From: Rhynchopus sp. YZ270_cl-10
Lineage: Eukaryota > Euglenozoa > Diplonemea > Diplonemida > Diplonemidae
DNA: 64,000 nucleotides
Direction of reading: 5' to 3'
NCBI GenBank assembly: GCA_964035575.1
Contig: OZ037853.1
Span: forward strand, 156,501-220,500
The translations under genes were made by a program, and so were the position numbers. Under the pieces are notes generated by a model. The model did no database searches, was not told the origin of the DNA, and saw nothing but the letters and a program-made list of their open reading frames with translations. This document shows, one piece after another, positions 1 through 9,556 of the stretch. How positions within the stretch are numbered: position 1 is the stretch's first letter; each line of letters starts with the position of its first letter.

Positions 1-326
1 TAGAAACACTCCAATGAACGAACAATATTTTATTTCAAAAAAAAGTCACTAAGAATACATAAGCAGGTTGAGAACGGAAAGGAAGGATGGGGAAGGGGGG
101 GTCTTTGGTTAGCGCCGTCAGGCTCATGAAAGGGGGGTTTGAAAATGTTTTGTTTTTGTTTTGAAAGTGCTTTTTTGTGCTCTGTTTAATTCTGCTTGAT
201 AGTTTTGTAGACGTGGGGTCGAAAGGGCGCGTTACTTTGTTTGATATTACGACTTACCCTCTTTCTCATCTCATGTTCATGATGGGGAGGGGGGAGGGAG
301 GAGGAACGAAAAGTTGTTTCAACATA

Positions 327-424
327 GTCTTCGTAAAAATGTTCGACCGTACAAAAGGACGAACTTCCAGAAAAATTCCTGAAAATGACGAATCTTTATT
401 ACGGTCGAACATATTTACGAAGAC
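327..424. mobile_element. MITE-like inverted repeat
   Basis: The ends form long imperfect inverted repeats beginning GTCTTCGTAAA and ending TTTACGAAGAC, followed inward by TTCGACCGTA and its complement TACGGTCGAA. The interior shares the phrase GAACTTCCAGAAAAAT with elements near 8.6, 16.0 and 16.15 kb, so this belongs to the same non-autonomous family. No coding capacity. The class of the parent transposon cannot be told from this. Confidence 0.7.
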
Positions 425-1333
425 GGTACTAACTATTCTACTGAATAGAAGGTATAATAGGGGTGCACTAAATGTACCCAAACTTTTTTTTTTAACGAGA
501 AGTTGAAAAAAAGTGCAAACGCTTCGCCGTTCATTCGGTGGGCGCACAAAAAGGCGCTACAAAAAGAATAAAGTGTTTCAACAGATGCAATTCAATAAAT
601 TGATAGCATAGGTATAGGGGATCAAAAAAAATGTTCCCAACTTTCAAAAAAAAACAAAAAATTGAAAGATAAATATGCCTGACGTGCATACTGCATCTAA
701 CAATGGAATGGTCATTGATGCAGGACCTTCCGACTCGCTCAACCCAGGGTATGGTTGCTAACCAATTCGGATAAAAGCACAAAACACAATGCATCAAAAG
801 ACACATCGATGCGGGTTCAGAAGGGGGGGGAGGGTAATGGTGGAAGTATTTGTGATGGGAGCCCATTGGAATACGCAAAATACATCACAATACATTTTCT
901 AAACAAAACAAAAAAATCAAAAAAATTGATAAAAGACGAACCTAAGCCTCTCGTTTTTGCTTAGTCACCTTGGTTTTCTTTACTTCAAAAACTCTCTCTT
1001 TTTTAATTGATTTGGTTTTGGTTGAAACACATCAATGGTGTCGGTTCTGTGGAATCACTGAACCACCCATATCCTGTATCACATCGTTGATTATTCTTTC
1101 CCTGCGTTGACTGCAGGAAATTCGCGAAAACTATCGCGACCAGACAATCCATCACAATCCACGTGTATTGTGACGTATTTTGATGTATTTTGCGTATTGT
1201 ACTCCCATCACAATACTTCATTGGGTAGTATAGGTTTAGGGATCAACAATGTTCCCAACTTTATTTTTATGTGGTATGTTTTTGCCGACAAAACCGAAGA
1301 ATGTAAAAAAGAAGAAAAAATGAAATCTATAAT

Positions 1334-1433
1334 TTGAGCCATCAATATATGATCGCTCCGTTGAGAGCTTTTTGTGAGATCTTAAACTGAGAGCTATAAA
1401 CAAAAATCTCACCCCGTTTCATAGATGGCTCAA
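1334..1433. mobile_element. 100-bp hairpin element
   Basis: The arms TTGAGCCATC and GATGGCTCAA stand 100 bp apart, with a second inner pair (GTGAGAT / ATCTCAC). Such a foldback with no coding content resembles a tiny MITE. It lies just beyond the 3' end of the cyclase-like gene and might instead be a transcribed hairpin. Confidence 0.5.
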
Positions 1434-1525
1434 TACCCTCTGACAAAAAATCACTAAAAAAAAATAACAGCCCCCACGACCCACCCCCACCCCCCTCCCC
1501 TCTCCCCCTCCCCCACCCCGCTCAC

Positions 1526-3325
1526 TCATTCTCTTTCTCGCTCTCTTGACCTGTATGAATCGACTTCTGCGTCAAATGAGCGGCGAAGTGTCACACCACG
1601 AGCACCACAGAGACTGAGGATCGTATGGGTGCCTGTGGGCACTGCATTGGCAGGTGTCCCTTTGCCACCTGACTTTGCCCAGAGAGCGGCCACTTCTTCT
1701 GGTGATACCGCGTCTCTGAGGTAGCCACGTACTGCGGTGTTGTAGGCCTCCCAGTCTTTTTTGCCGCCTATCATGTACATCCATTCGCCGCTGACGGGGG
1801 GCAGTTCGTCTCCGACCTTGGCTGCGAGGAGTTCTGCAACGATCTCGGGGTCTGCGCTTTCGTGGACTTCCACCTTGTATGGGATGAGACGGAGGTGGTG
1901 CTCGCATTCTCCGTCGCTGAAGCAGATGCGGTTGCAGAGCGCCGCACACCCCAGCATGCGTCCTGCCCGCTCCATCCCCATCACATCCCTCAGCAACAGC
2001 CCTACCATGCTGAACCTCCGCATCGTCTCGCACCCCATATCTCCTCGCAAGACGTGCCCAGTGGCTACCCCAATGTTGATGTGGGATGCTAAGTCTTCGC
2101 CTGCAGAGCGGAGCAGCATAGTGGCGGTGTGTAGTGCGTTGGTGGCGTGGCTGGCACAGCGGCGTGAGGCGTTGAAGGAGCAGTGGATGCGGTCGCCGAT
2201 GAAGACGTCCACCATGCCGTGTCTGACGTCGACTGTGCGTAGCGTTTTGACCAGAAGTGCGGTGAAGAGCTGGGCAAAGCGGGTGCTGTCTTCGTGGAGG
2301 ATGCGGAGCGTGCGTTTGACGTTTGTTACTAACAACGTTGCGTGAACAGAGGAGAGCGTCAAGGCAGGCTGCGCGCGGGTGATCAGGGTGGAGCTCGATT
2401 TTGAGGAAAGGGGGGTCGCAGCCTCAACATCGTGGTCGTCGTTGCGCTGGTGTTTCTGCTCCTCGGGCTCCTCGAAGGGCAGGCAGGTCTTCGGGAGGTA
2501 CGCTTTGTAGAGGCGTAGGTTCTCCTCAAGGCGCCGCAGTGCAACGGTCATCCCCTCGGGCAGCTCGTGTTCATGTGTCTCGAGCAGCCCTGCGACCTGC
2601 TCCACGTCGTAGCCGGCGAGGAGCGTGGCGATCTCCTGCACTGCGTTGATGGTGCGCTCCATGGATGCCTGCTCCTGAAGCACATCGCGTGCAAAACCTC
2701 GCGTTGCAATAAAATCCAATACAAACACAGAAAGCGGCGTCGCAAGCTGGCCTAAGGTATTCGTCTTGCACGGTGGCGCCTCACAGTCCGTTAGGTCCCG
2801 ATAAAACTCACGACGACCGTACTCCCCATCCTGCGGCGGAAGACCAGGTAGGTCAAATAACCCAAACCTATACGTCTGCTCCAGACCGATCACCAAGATC
2901 CACAGCACCGTAAAGCATACTAAGTAGAAGCTGTAGCGCGGTTCGACCTTCATCACCAAAAGAAAGTCAACAATGAGGACCAGAGACGGCCAGAAGCTGT
3001 AGTTCAACGTGCGTACCGACAAATCGACGAGGAAGAGGCTGATCGATATTGAGTACGCCACCCCCACCATGACCGCCGTAGTCAGCTTTCGTTTGCACAG
3101 AATCGTGAGCATAGCGTAGAGGCTGGCAGGGATGTAGAAGGCGTAGGAGATCTGATGCACGTAGCGCTCCTGGAGGGCCTCATAGTTCAGCACCACGTCC
3201 GCAAGGGACAGCACAAAGGCAACTGTGATGATAACAAAGAACATCGTTCGCTGCTTCTGCTCCTTCTTCCCTAGCGTGCCATCTATTGTCAACGCTGGGG
3301 TGAGACATGAAAAAATGCCACGCAT
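1526..3325 (-). CDS. Six-TM membrane protein with degenerate class III cyclase domain
   Basis: About 599 aa. Residues about 27-210 hold roughly six hydrophobic helices. Residues about 325-500 match the class III adenylate/guanylate cyclase fold: a preceding YKAYLP motif, then HGMVDVFIGDRI, HINIGVATG, RGDMG and a terminal strand. The second metal-binding Asp is kept (FIGD, about residue 378). The first aligns with Asn (LLVTNVK, about 335), and the usual Asn-x3-Arg near the active site is not recognisable (VGLLLRDVMGMER). It is therefore probably a pseudo-cyclase, or one half of a heterodimer. The long reading frame begins upstream at 3493 with a non-ATG codon. I chose the ATG at 3325 because a long CT tract and CAG precede it by 29 nt. 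Alternative: an active cyclase with unusual residues. Confidence 0.8.
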   Translation of the reverse strand: MRGIFSCLTPALTIDGTLGKKEQKQRTMFFVIITVAFVLSLADVVLNYEALQERYVHQISYAFYIPASLYAMLTILCKRKLTTAVMVGVAYSISISLFLVDLSVRTLNYSFWPSLVLIVDFLLVMKVEPRYSFYLVCFTVLWILVIGLEQTYRFGLFDLPGLPPQDGEYGRREFYRDLTDCEAPPCKTNTLGQLATPLSVFVLDFIATRGFARDVLQEQASMERTINAVQEIATLLAGYDVEQVAGLLETHEHELPEGMTVALRRLEENLRLYKAYLPKTCLPFEEPEEQKHQRNDDHDVEAATPLSSKSSSTLITRAQPALTLSSVHATLLVTNVKRTLRILHEDSTRFAQLFTALLVKTLRTVDVRHGMVDVFIGDRIHCSFNASRRCASHATNALHTATMLLRSAGEDLASHINIGVATGHVLRGDMGCETMRRFSMVGLLLRDVMGMERAGRMLGCAALCNRICFSDGECEHHLRLIPYKVEVHESADPEIVAELLAAKVGDELPPVSGEWMYMIGGKKDWEAYNTAVRGYLRDAVSPEEVAALWAKSGGKGTPANAVPTGTHTILSLCGARGVTLRRSFDAEVDSYRSRERERE

Positions 3326-3354
3326 TGTGGAAAGGCTGCCTTCGAGAAGGCCTT

Positions 3355-3357
3355 CTG
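3355..3357 (-). other. Putative 3' splice (trans-splice) acceptor of the cyclase-like gene
   Basis: On the minus strand a (CT)n tract and further pyrimidines lead to CCACCACAG, 29 nt before the ATG at 3325. It fits a spliced-leader acceptor or the end of a 5'-UTR intron. Confidence 0.5.
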
Positions 3358-3644
3358 TGGTGGGATAACGTGGTGGGGCAAAGGAGAGGGAAGAGGGAGA
3401 GAGAGAGAGAGAGAGAAATATTTGAAAAAATTTTAAAATAGAAAATTTAATTCTGGTATTTTGGGAGGGAGGGGAGGGGGAGGTAGGATGCAAAGGTGGG
3501 CTAGGTGGGGGAGGGGGATTTCATTGTGCCATTGGACGAATATTTTGGTATTTTTGGTATTTTGCTATGTCACGTTGTCATCATAACAACGCTGCGAAGG
3601 TGTGCGTCGTGCAGCTTCGAAGTCGCAGTGCGCAGCTGGCGGCG

Positions 3645-4559
3645 TCACTCTGCGTGTCTCAGTCGCTTGCGGGATTCCTCAAGTGGTTCGTCTCTGCTGC
3701 GTTTCGGACGGGATTCAACCACTAACTTCCCCAGCTTGCTTGAGTTCCTCACTTTGCGCGACACAACATCGCTGCAGCCAGTGAGGTAGATGCTCTCCAA
3801 CGAAGTGCATCCGCGAAGGAAGATGAACTCAAGTACGTCTCCAATGTGTGCAATATTTCTTAGTGGTGTCAAGTCCAGTGTGCGCAAAGAACGGCATCCA
3901 GCGAGGAAGTCGACCCCAGCCTGCACAACACTGCTGAGTGGTGTTAAGTCCAGTGCATGCAAATCAGTGCATCCAACAAGGAAGCTGTCGCCAATTTGTG
4001 TAACATTGCTCAGTGCTGTCAAGTCCAGTGTACGCAAAGCACTGCAGCCACGAAGGAAGCTGGCGTCAATTTGTGTAAGATGGATCAACCCAGAGAGGTC
4101 GACGCTTGTTAATGAAGTGCAAGACTCAAGAAAGCTGTGACCAATTTGGGTCACAACAGACTCAGCACTCAGATCAAGACTTGTAAACGTAGTAAATACC
4201 TGCATCAAGAAATAATCAGGAATCACCGTCGCAACCTCCGCCTGCAGAAGCAAACACGCCACCTCAGGATCCCTCACAGTCTTCAGCCTCCCAGCCGTGA
4301 TGTCAGTCTCACCCAACGCAAGAAGTGCTGCTCTGGCCTCGTTTTTCTTTGTCGTCGACAGGACTATCGTGTCTCCAGCACTCAGCTGCGTCATGTCGTA
4401 TCCCGCGTCCATCACCTCCTCTCCGAAACTCATCACAAAGCCGTCTTCAGGCAACCCCACTGCAGACGCCACCTTCCGACGCATCACCGCAGGTGTGTCA
4501 TCCTCACCCAGCTCCACCGTATCCTTCACTCCGTTCACCCCCTTGATAGTCAAATCCAT
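3645..4559 (-). CDS. Ubiquitin-fold/LRR protein 1
   Basis: 304 aa from the ATG opening MDLTIKGVNG. Residues 1-75 look like a ubiquitin-like fold (DTPAVMRRKVASAVGLP helix, final strand GDTIVLST) without a C-terminal Gly-Gly, so it is not a conjugated modifier. An ~45-residue helical linker follows (ALLALGETDITAG...). Then come five 25-residue leucine-rich repeats of the pattern LDLTxLSxVTxIGxxFLxGC, resembling BspA/LRR_5 repeats. The tail carries two basic clusters (PKRSR, RKRLR) spaced like a bipartite nuclear-localisation signal. Paralogues lie at 5.0, 16.7, 19.7, 22.2 and 63.6 kb. A CAG acceptor sits 30 nt upstream of the ATG, and an in-frame start at 4658 lies beyond it. Function unknown; a recognition or scaffold role is inferred. 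Confidence 0.85.
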   Translation of the reverse strand: MDLTIKGVNGVKDTVELGEDDTPAVMRRKVASAVGLPEDGFVMSFGEEVMDAGYDMTQLSAGDTIVLSTTKKNEARAALLALGETDITAGRLKTVRDPEVACLLLQAEVATVIPDYFLMQVFTTFTSLDLSAESVVTQIGHSFLESCTSLTSVDLSGLIHLTQIDASFLRGCSALRTLDLTALSNVTQIGDSFLVGCTDLHALDLTPLSSVVQAGVDFLAGCRSLRTLDLTPLRNIAHIGDVLEFIFLRGCTSLESIYLTGCSDVVSRKVRNSSKLGKLVVESRPKRSRDEPLEESRKRLRHAE

Positions 4560-4589
4560 TTTTACTGCTGTGTCACCAAAGCCTTTTCC

Positions 4590-4592
4590 CTG
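4590..4592 (-). other. Putative splice acceptor upstream of Ub-fold/LRR 1
   Basis: The minus strand reads GCAATGCAACAG then GGAAAAGG, 30 nt before the ATG. The CAACAG-G junction is shared by the paralogues, and sequence similarity continues on both sides of it. Confidence 0.45.
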
Positions 4593-4995
4593 TTGCATTG
4601 CAGTGGTGTGATGAGGTGGAGAAGGTGTGTGGGAAATACAATAGAGGGACACTGACATGGTGTGCTAACGACGTACTGAAAGTGTCGTGGAGCACAAAAG
4701 AGGGAACACGCACGAGACCGACCCATTAGAGTCGCTCTTAAGCTTGCACCTGGTCTTAAGAGGAACAGCAAAAAACGTTGTGTGAAAAGTTTTTTCATGT
4801 GTTTGTAAGAAAAGCAAGAAAACAGTTTCCTATAAAAGGCTCCTGCGTCGGTTTTCTCTGTCACAGTACCGTTTCAAATGTCGAAGTGCATTTGGGTTTA
4901 TTTATCCTTTTATATTTTGCATGTCATGTTGTCATAACAACGCTGTGAGGGTGTGCGTCGTGCAGCTTCGAGGTCGCAGTGCGCAGCTGGCGGCG

Positions 4996-5749
4996 TCACT
5001 CTGCGTGTCTCAGTCGCTTGCGGGATTCCTCAAGTGGTTCGTCTCTGCTGCGTTTCGAACGTTCTTCCAGACGTAATCTCAACTTCCTCAGGGCTTCCCT
5101 TTGTCTTCTCACCACCTTTTTGTGGTAGTCGGTGACATAGATGCTCCTGATGTTCTCCAACAAAGTGCATCCCTGAAGGAAGCTGATACCAACGTATGTA
5201 ACATTGCTCCATGGTGTTAAGTCCAGTGTACGCAAAGAACTGCATCCTTCAAGGAAGCCGTTGCCAATTTTCGTAACATGGATCAACCCAGAGATGTCGA
5301 TGCTTGTCAATGAAGTGCAGCCCATAAGAAAGCTGGACCCAATTTGGGTCACAACAGACTCAGCACTCAGATCAAGACTCGTCAACGATGACTCCTTCAA
5401 GAACCTAACAGGAATCACCGTCGCAACCTCCGCCTGCAGAAGCAAACACGCCACCTCAGGATCCCTCACAGTCTTCAGCCTCCCAGCAGTGATCGGTCTC
5501 ACCCAACGCAAGAAGTGCTGCTCTGGCCTCCATCTTCGTCGTCGTCGACAGGACTATCGTGTCTCCAGCACTCAGCTGCGTCATGTCGTATCCTGCGTCC
5601 AGCGCCACCCCGCCGAAACTCATCACAAAGCCGTCTTCAGGCAACCCCACTGCAGACGCCACCTTCTCCCGCAACTTCTCCGTTGTGTCATCCTCACCCA
5701 GCTCCACCGTATCCTTCGCTCCGTTCAACCCTTCGATAGTCAAATCCAT
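4996..5749 (-). pseudogene. Ubiquitin-fold/LRR paralogue 2 (frameshifted)
   Basis: The N-terminal frame (5456-5749) encodes the Ub-like module from MDLTIEGLNG through ALLALGETD, then leaves frame. The LRR part continues in another frame (4996 to about 5505). Against paralogue 1 two bases are missing near 5500, in the codons for GETDITAG. Only about three LRRs remain, and the tail keeps the basic KRSR/RKRLR clusters. The rest of both frames is open and well conserved, so the lesion is recent, is a sequencing error, or is bypassed in some way. The 22.2-kb paralogue breaks at the same module junction. Confidence 0.8.
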
Positions 5750-6111
5750 ATTTTTACCAAAGCCTTTTCCCTGTTGTATTGGTGTGATAAACTTGAGGAT
5801 CGTAGATAGCATTTCAACATACATTGATAGCATAGGAAGGATCAACAAGAATGTTCCCATCTTTCCGACCGCCAATATACAAAACTACGGCACACAGCAC
5901 CGAAAGTGTCGTTAAGCCCTTAAATAAGGGGAGAAACAAGACCACGCGACGCGACGCGACTGTTCACAAGAGTCTCGAGCATTTTGTCCAAATTCGACGT
6001 GTTACTACAGTACCTAACAAAAAAAAGAAGATCGGGCTTTTGTTTTGTGCGCTCAAGGTATGCTGCTGGAGGGGTTTGCATGGGTTTATAATATAATTGG
6101 TGTTCCCGAAA

Positions 6112-6238
6112 GGGCCCATATTGACAGGTCCTTGACATGTCCTTGACACAAGGTTTACAGGGGAAAATGACACACCCCCCCTATATTGACATGTCCTTGA
6201 CATGTTGTTGACATGTCCCCGACAGCAGATCGGTAACA
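6112..6238. repeat. GACATGTC-rich repeat, copy 1
   Basis: This ~120-bp segment has several spaced copies of TTGACATGTC and of the palindrome GACATGTC. A near-identical copy in opposite orientation lies at about 58436-58552, and shorter relatives near 33640 and 50700. The palindromic motifs could be protein-binding or element-terminal sites. No coding content. Confidence 0.65.
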
Positions 6239-6725
6239 CCATATAATATTATAAATTGTTTCATATACTAACTATTCTACTGAATAGAAGGTATAACAGG
6301 GTGCACTAAATGTACCTAGGGGTTTGCATGGGTTTATATAAAGAAAAGAACGTTGGTTTTTTTTTAAAAATAGTTTTGCGGGGAAAAGCAAAGAAAGCAC
6401 AAATTGTTGTTTCCAAGGGGGAACAATGTCAGTGATGCCAGCGAGCCTTTGTTGTGTCGACAAAGCACTTCACATCAACACTGCACAACTGCGAAGTAAA
6501 TGGTTTTTGATTTTGTGGTTTCCCACTTTGTGGGTTCGCCGTTGGCTTTTAACAGTGAAACCACAAAAGTAAAGCAACAACTCAAATCATCATTTCTTCA
6601 GTTGGTGTGAGTGTATCCGTCGGCATGAAGCTTGTATTCATTGCGAAGAAAATGGCGTGGAAAAAAAATAAAAAGGGGGGCCAAAAGGGCTGCGAAGGAG
6701 TCGCATTTGTAGAACTAAATAATGA

Positions 6726-6923
6726 CTCAAAATGATCAAGGCTGAATCAAAGGAAGAGAACAGTGGAAGAAGATAAGTCTTAGCCTCCCTTAGCCATCTC
6801 TGCGTTGGGAGCATCAAAAAAAAAAAGATATTTTGTTTGATTCTAGACTACTATCACGTCCACCATGGACATCAAAAGCGTGTTGTGCAGTTATAAACAG
6901 AAAGCATTCTTGCCACTGCCTTT
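6726..6923. repeat. ~198-bp dispersed repeat, copy 1
   Basis: It is nearly identical in direct orientation to 14554-14749, including the phrases CTCCCTTAGCCATCTC and ATCACGTCCACCATGG. No open frame spans it. High identity over 7.8 kb implies a recent duplication or transposition. Confidence 0.7.
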
Positions 6924-7383
6924 TGTTACAGAAATGATGAACTGAAGGCTACAGAAGACTGTTTCGTTTCGTTCTCCTTCAGCGGCAAATAATAAAAACC
7001 CCTTTCATCTTATGTTTAGTTGGTACGCTACAAAGTATTTGTCCTAATAAAAAAACATGGAAATAAAGTAAAGTGAAAATTCCACCCACCTGCGCGTACT
7101 GTGGACTTTAAAACAATTCTTTCATATACTAACTATTCTACTGAATAGAAGGTATAATAGGGTGCACTAAATGTACCCAAACTTTTTTCACTTTATGTGG
7201 ATTGTTTGTTTCTGATAAAACAAAAAAAAAAACTTTACGAGAACTGTGCCCTCTCGTGTACACACATATTTAACACATAAAAAGCTTAAGCAGAACCAAC
7301 AAACCGCAACATTACGAGCATGACCAAAACACCTGCTGCATCGGAGCAACAGGCGTGGTCAGGGGGAGGGATTGAAAGGGGAG

Positions 7384-7604
7384 CACGACGGTGAAGTAAA
7401 CGACATGACATATGCTTTTTACATGTGATTTGCATGTAACGTTTTTTTACATGTAAACCACACATCATTTTACATGTAAAGGACACGTGCCACAGGTAAA
7501 ATAACCTGTTGAGTACATGTCATTTTTATGTGGCATGTCACTGCTTCTCACATGTCATTTTACATGTAAAAGGCACATGTCATGTCATTTACTTCACCGT
7601 CGTG
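7384..7604. mobile_element. MITE-like element with TTACATGTAA palindromes
   Basis: The terminal inverted repeats start CACGACGGTGAAGTAAA and end with the complement (TTTACTTC...CCGTCGTG), 221 bp apart. The interior is packed with ACATGT motifs, including several TTACATGTAA palindromes. A single end of the same family is visible near 53545-53566. Non-coding. Confidence 0.7.
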
Positions 7605-8286
7605 AGGGGGCTTTATATGAAGTTTTTTTTGTTTTGTTCTTTGTGCTCTTTTGTTTTGTTTTTTTTTTTGTTTTGTTTTTTTTTGGTGGGCAGGGAGACG
7701 GGAATACAGCTTCGCCCTCTATGCCCTTCCACGCATACATCAACCAACAGGACTACCTGAGTACAAAAAGAAAAAGTGAAGTTATTAATGCAGGCCCACG
7801 TACGATGCCAGCTGGATGAAAGCAGTACTTTCCCACCTTTTGTTTGTGCGTAAAGTGTGTAATATATAGTGGTATTGTTATTACTGCAATACACTCCCAC
7901 TATACACTACCTGGCCAAGAGAAAACCTTGTTGAGGCCAAAAACGTGGAGATTTGCACAAAACTGTGGCAACACAACCGAGGCAACTACACTACTCCAAC
8001 AATTTTATCAAAAAAAAAAAAAAATACTATTTTCGGTTGAATGCTGTTTGCGGGTTAACCACCCTTTGTTCTCTATTTCCCCCCTTTTTTTTGCAGATTC
8101 CTGAATAATTGGATCTCTTTGTGGGCTACCGGAGGCTGGGGGTTTTTTTTGTGTCAAAAGCACAAAACGATTATATTAAACTGTTACCAACCCCCTATAG
8201 AGTAAACGCTATGATACAGTAGCGACAACAACATTGTGGGATCTGTGAAAAAGGGGGGGTTTTTTTTAGAGTACTGATTTCGTACA

Positions 8287-8606
8287 AAATAGAAACTTAA
8301 CACTCATCACACGATAAAACCCATGGGAGAGGTTGTGGTGAAACGCACACACCGCGCCAAAGCTCCCTTGGGGACCTCCGACACCACCTTTATCTCCTCC
8401 CACTTGACATCGTCCAGACGCATGTCTGCCCGGGACATTTTATTTTGTAGAGGTTGTGGTTGTAAAGATTGGTGGTGAAACGCACACACCTCGACCTGTT
8501 TGGTGAGGCGTGGCTCTGCAGCGCGGTTCGTCCCTAGAACCGCTAGTGTGTTCAAAATGCTTTGTTTCTATTTCCTCCTTCATTTCATGAGGTGACAAAA
8601 AAAAAT
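8287..8606 (-). repeat. Retroposon-like repeat with A-run, copy A
   Basis: Related to 52767-52960 and 53932-54229. All copies share GTGAAACGCAC, a CTCGACCTGTTTGGT phrase, a GCGGTTCGTCCC-type hairpin where complete, and a GAGGTGACAAAAAAA end, so the plus strand ends in an A-run. In minus orientation copies A and C also carry short coding-like stretches (copy A ADMRLDDVKWEE; copy C ADIRGLQWKVDE). It may be a SINE-like or gene-derived retroposon. The GGTTCG phrase weakly resembles a pol III B box. Confidence 0.5.
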
Positions 8607-9556
8607 TATCGACCGTAACAATGTTCGACCTTTTCAGGATTTTACTGGAAGTTCGACCTTTTTTTTTACGGTCGATAATTTTTGTACGAATACAGTCAAA
8701 GAAAGTTGACTTAAAATACAAAGCCCTCTCGTGACAGTGTACCAAAAAAAATAAATTTCTTTTTTTCAAAACAAAAACGGCACTCCGCATCCAAAACAGG
8801 GGGTGGGGATGTCTGGGGACAAAAAAAATGAAAACAGGTTCTGTACTGGGGGGGTGTGGTTTCTGTGAAAGGGGGATGAAGAACAAAGTTGATGAGGGCC
8901 CTTGCTAGTGAGAATACAAAAACCAGTTAGTTGCTGTTCACTTTTGTTTTCGTTATGCATTGGTATTACCTTAAGCAAAGAACGTAGTAGGACTTGCACA
9001 TGGTGCTACTCTAGTTAGCCCAAGGGGGTTTAGATCACACGTCTACAGTTGACTGCACCAATTTTGGGGAATGCAATATAATTGTGTTTAGATTGCATAC
9101 CCACCTTCCTTTCTTGATGGGGTCACAGATCCTGGTGCAAGATTTAAAAAAGAAGAAGACGAAAACGAAGACGAACCTAATGGGGGTGTGATAACCACTT
9201 TATGGCCTGATTTTGCCTGAAATTTGGAGTTTGGTGATGTTTAGTGGTGTTTTAGTGGTATTAAACATGGTTTGGAGTCAGTATGAGTCAGTATGAGTCA
9301 GCCTGATTTTTGGGATTTTACGGGTTTGCGGATTGGACACTTCTCGCACTGCTCTCGCACTCGAGATGAGTCAGTCTGACTCAGTCTGACTCAAACTGAC
9401 TATAAACCATAATTCAAACCACGTTTAACCACCAAACACCAATTTCAGGCAAAATCAGGTGGGGCAGGACATCACTTTAATGAGGTGACCATAAAGTGCA
9501 TATAGTGGAGGGTTCCTGATGGAGTGCAAAAGAAAAGTTATTGAAACCGCACTTCC

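Larger units (their letters stand above)
1..1525. other. Gene-free repeat region, left edge
   Basis: No convincing coding sequence. The stretch holds two small inverted-repeat elements (327-424 and 1334-1433), a copy of a short dispersed repeat at about 427-480 that recurs near 6262 and 7125, and a 122-base block at 934-1055 repeated near 14281-14402. Open frames here are short and follow repeats, not codon structure. Confidence 0.6.
5876..9556. other. Gene-free AT-rich repeat region
   Basis: No gene supported. Contents: a GACATGTC-rich segment (6112-6238), dispersed repeats near 6262 and 7125, a 198-bp direct-repeat copy (6726-6923), an inverted-repeat element (7384-7604), a minus-strand copy of a GTTGCCTCGG-type repeat (about 7946-8013) and a retroposon-like copy (8287-8606). 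Near 9260-9420 a run of AGTCAGTATG/AGTCAGTCTG tandem motifs mirrors itself around about 9340. Confidence 0.6.

Noticed and set aside
4560-4658. N-terminal extensions of Ub-fold/LRR proteins (for example MSVSLYCISH at 4658 or 88 codons before 21128)
   Set aside because: The extension is not conserved in protein form across copies and crosses the shared CAACAG acceptor. MDLT is the common start.
7384-7604. CRISPR-like or iteron array of ACATGT motifs
   Set aside because: Spacing is irregular and the segment has clear terminal inverted repeats, so a small transposon explains it better.
8505-8550. Pol III B-box-like GGTTCGTCC in the retroposon family
   Set aside because: The match is short and no convincing A box stands at the usual distance, so I do not call a tRNA-derived SINE.
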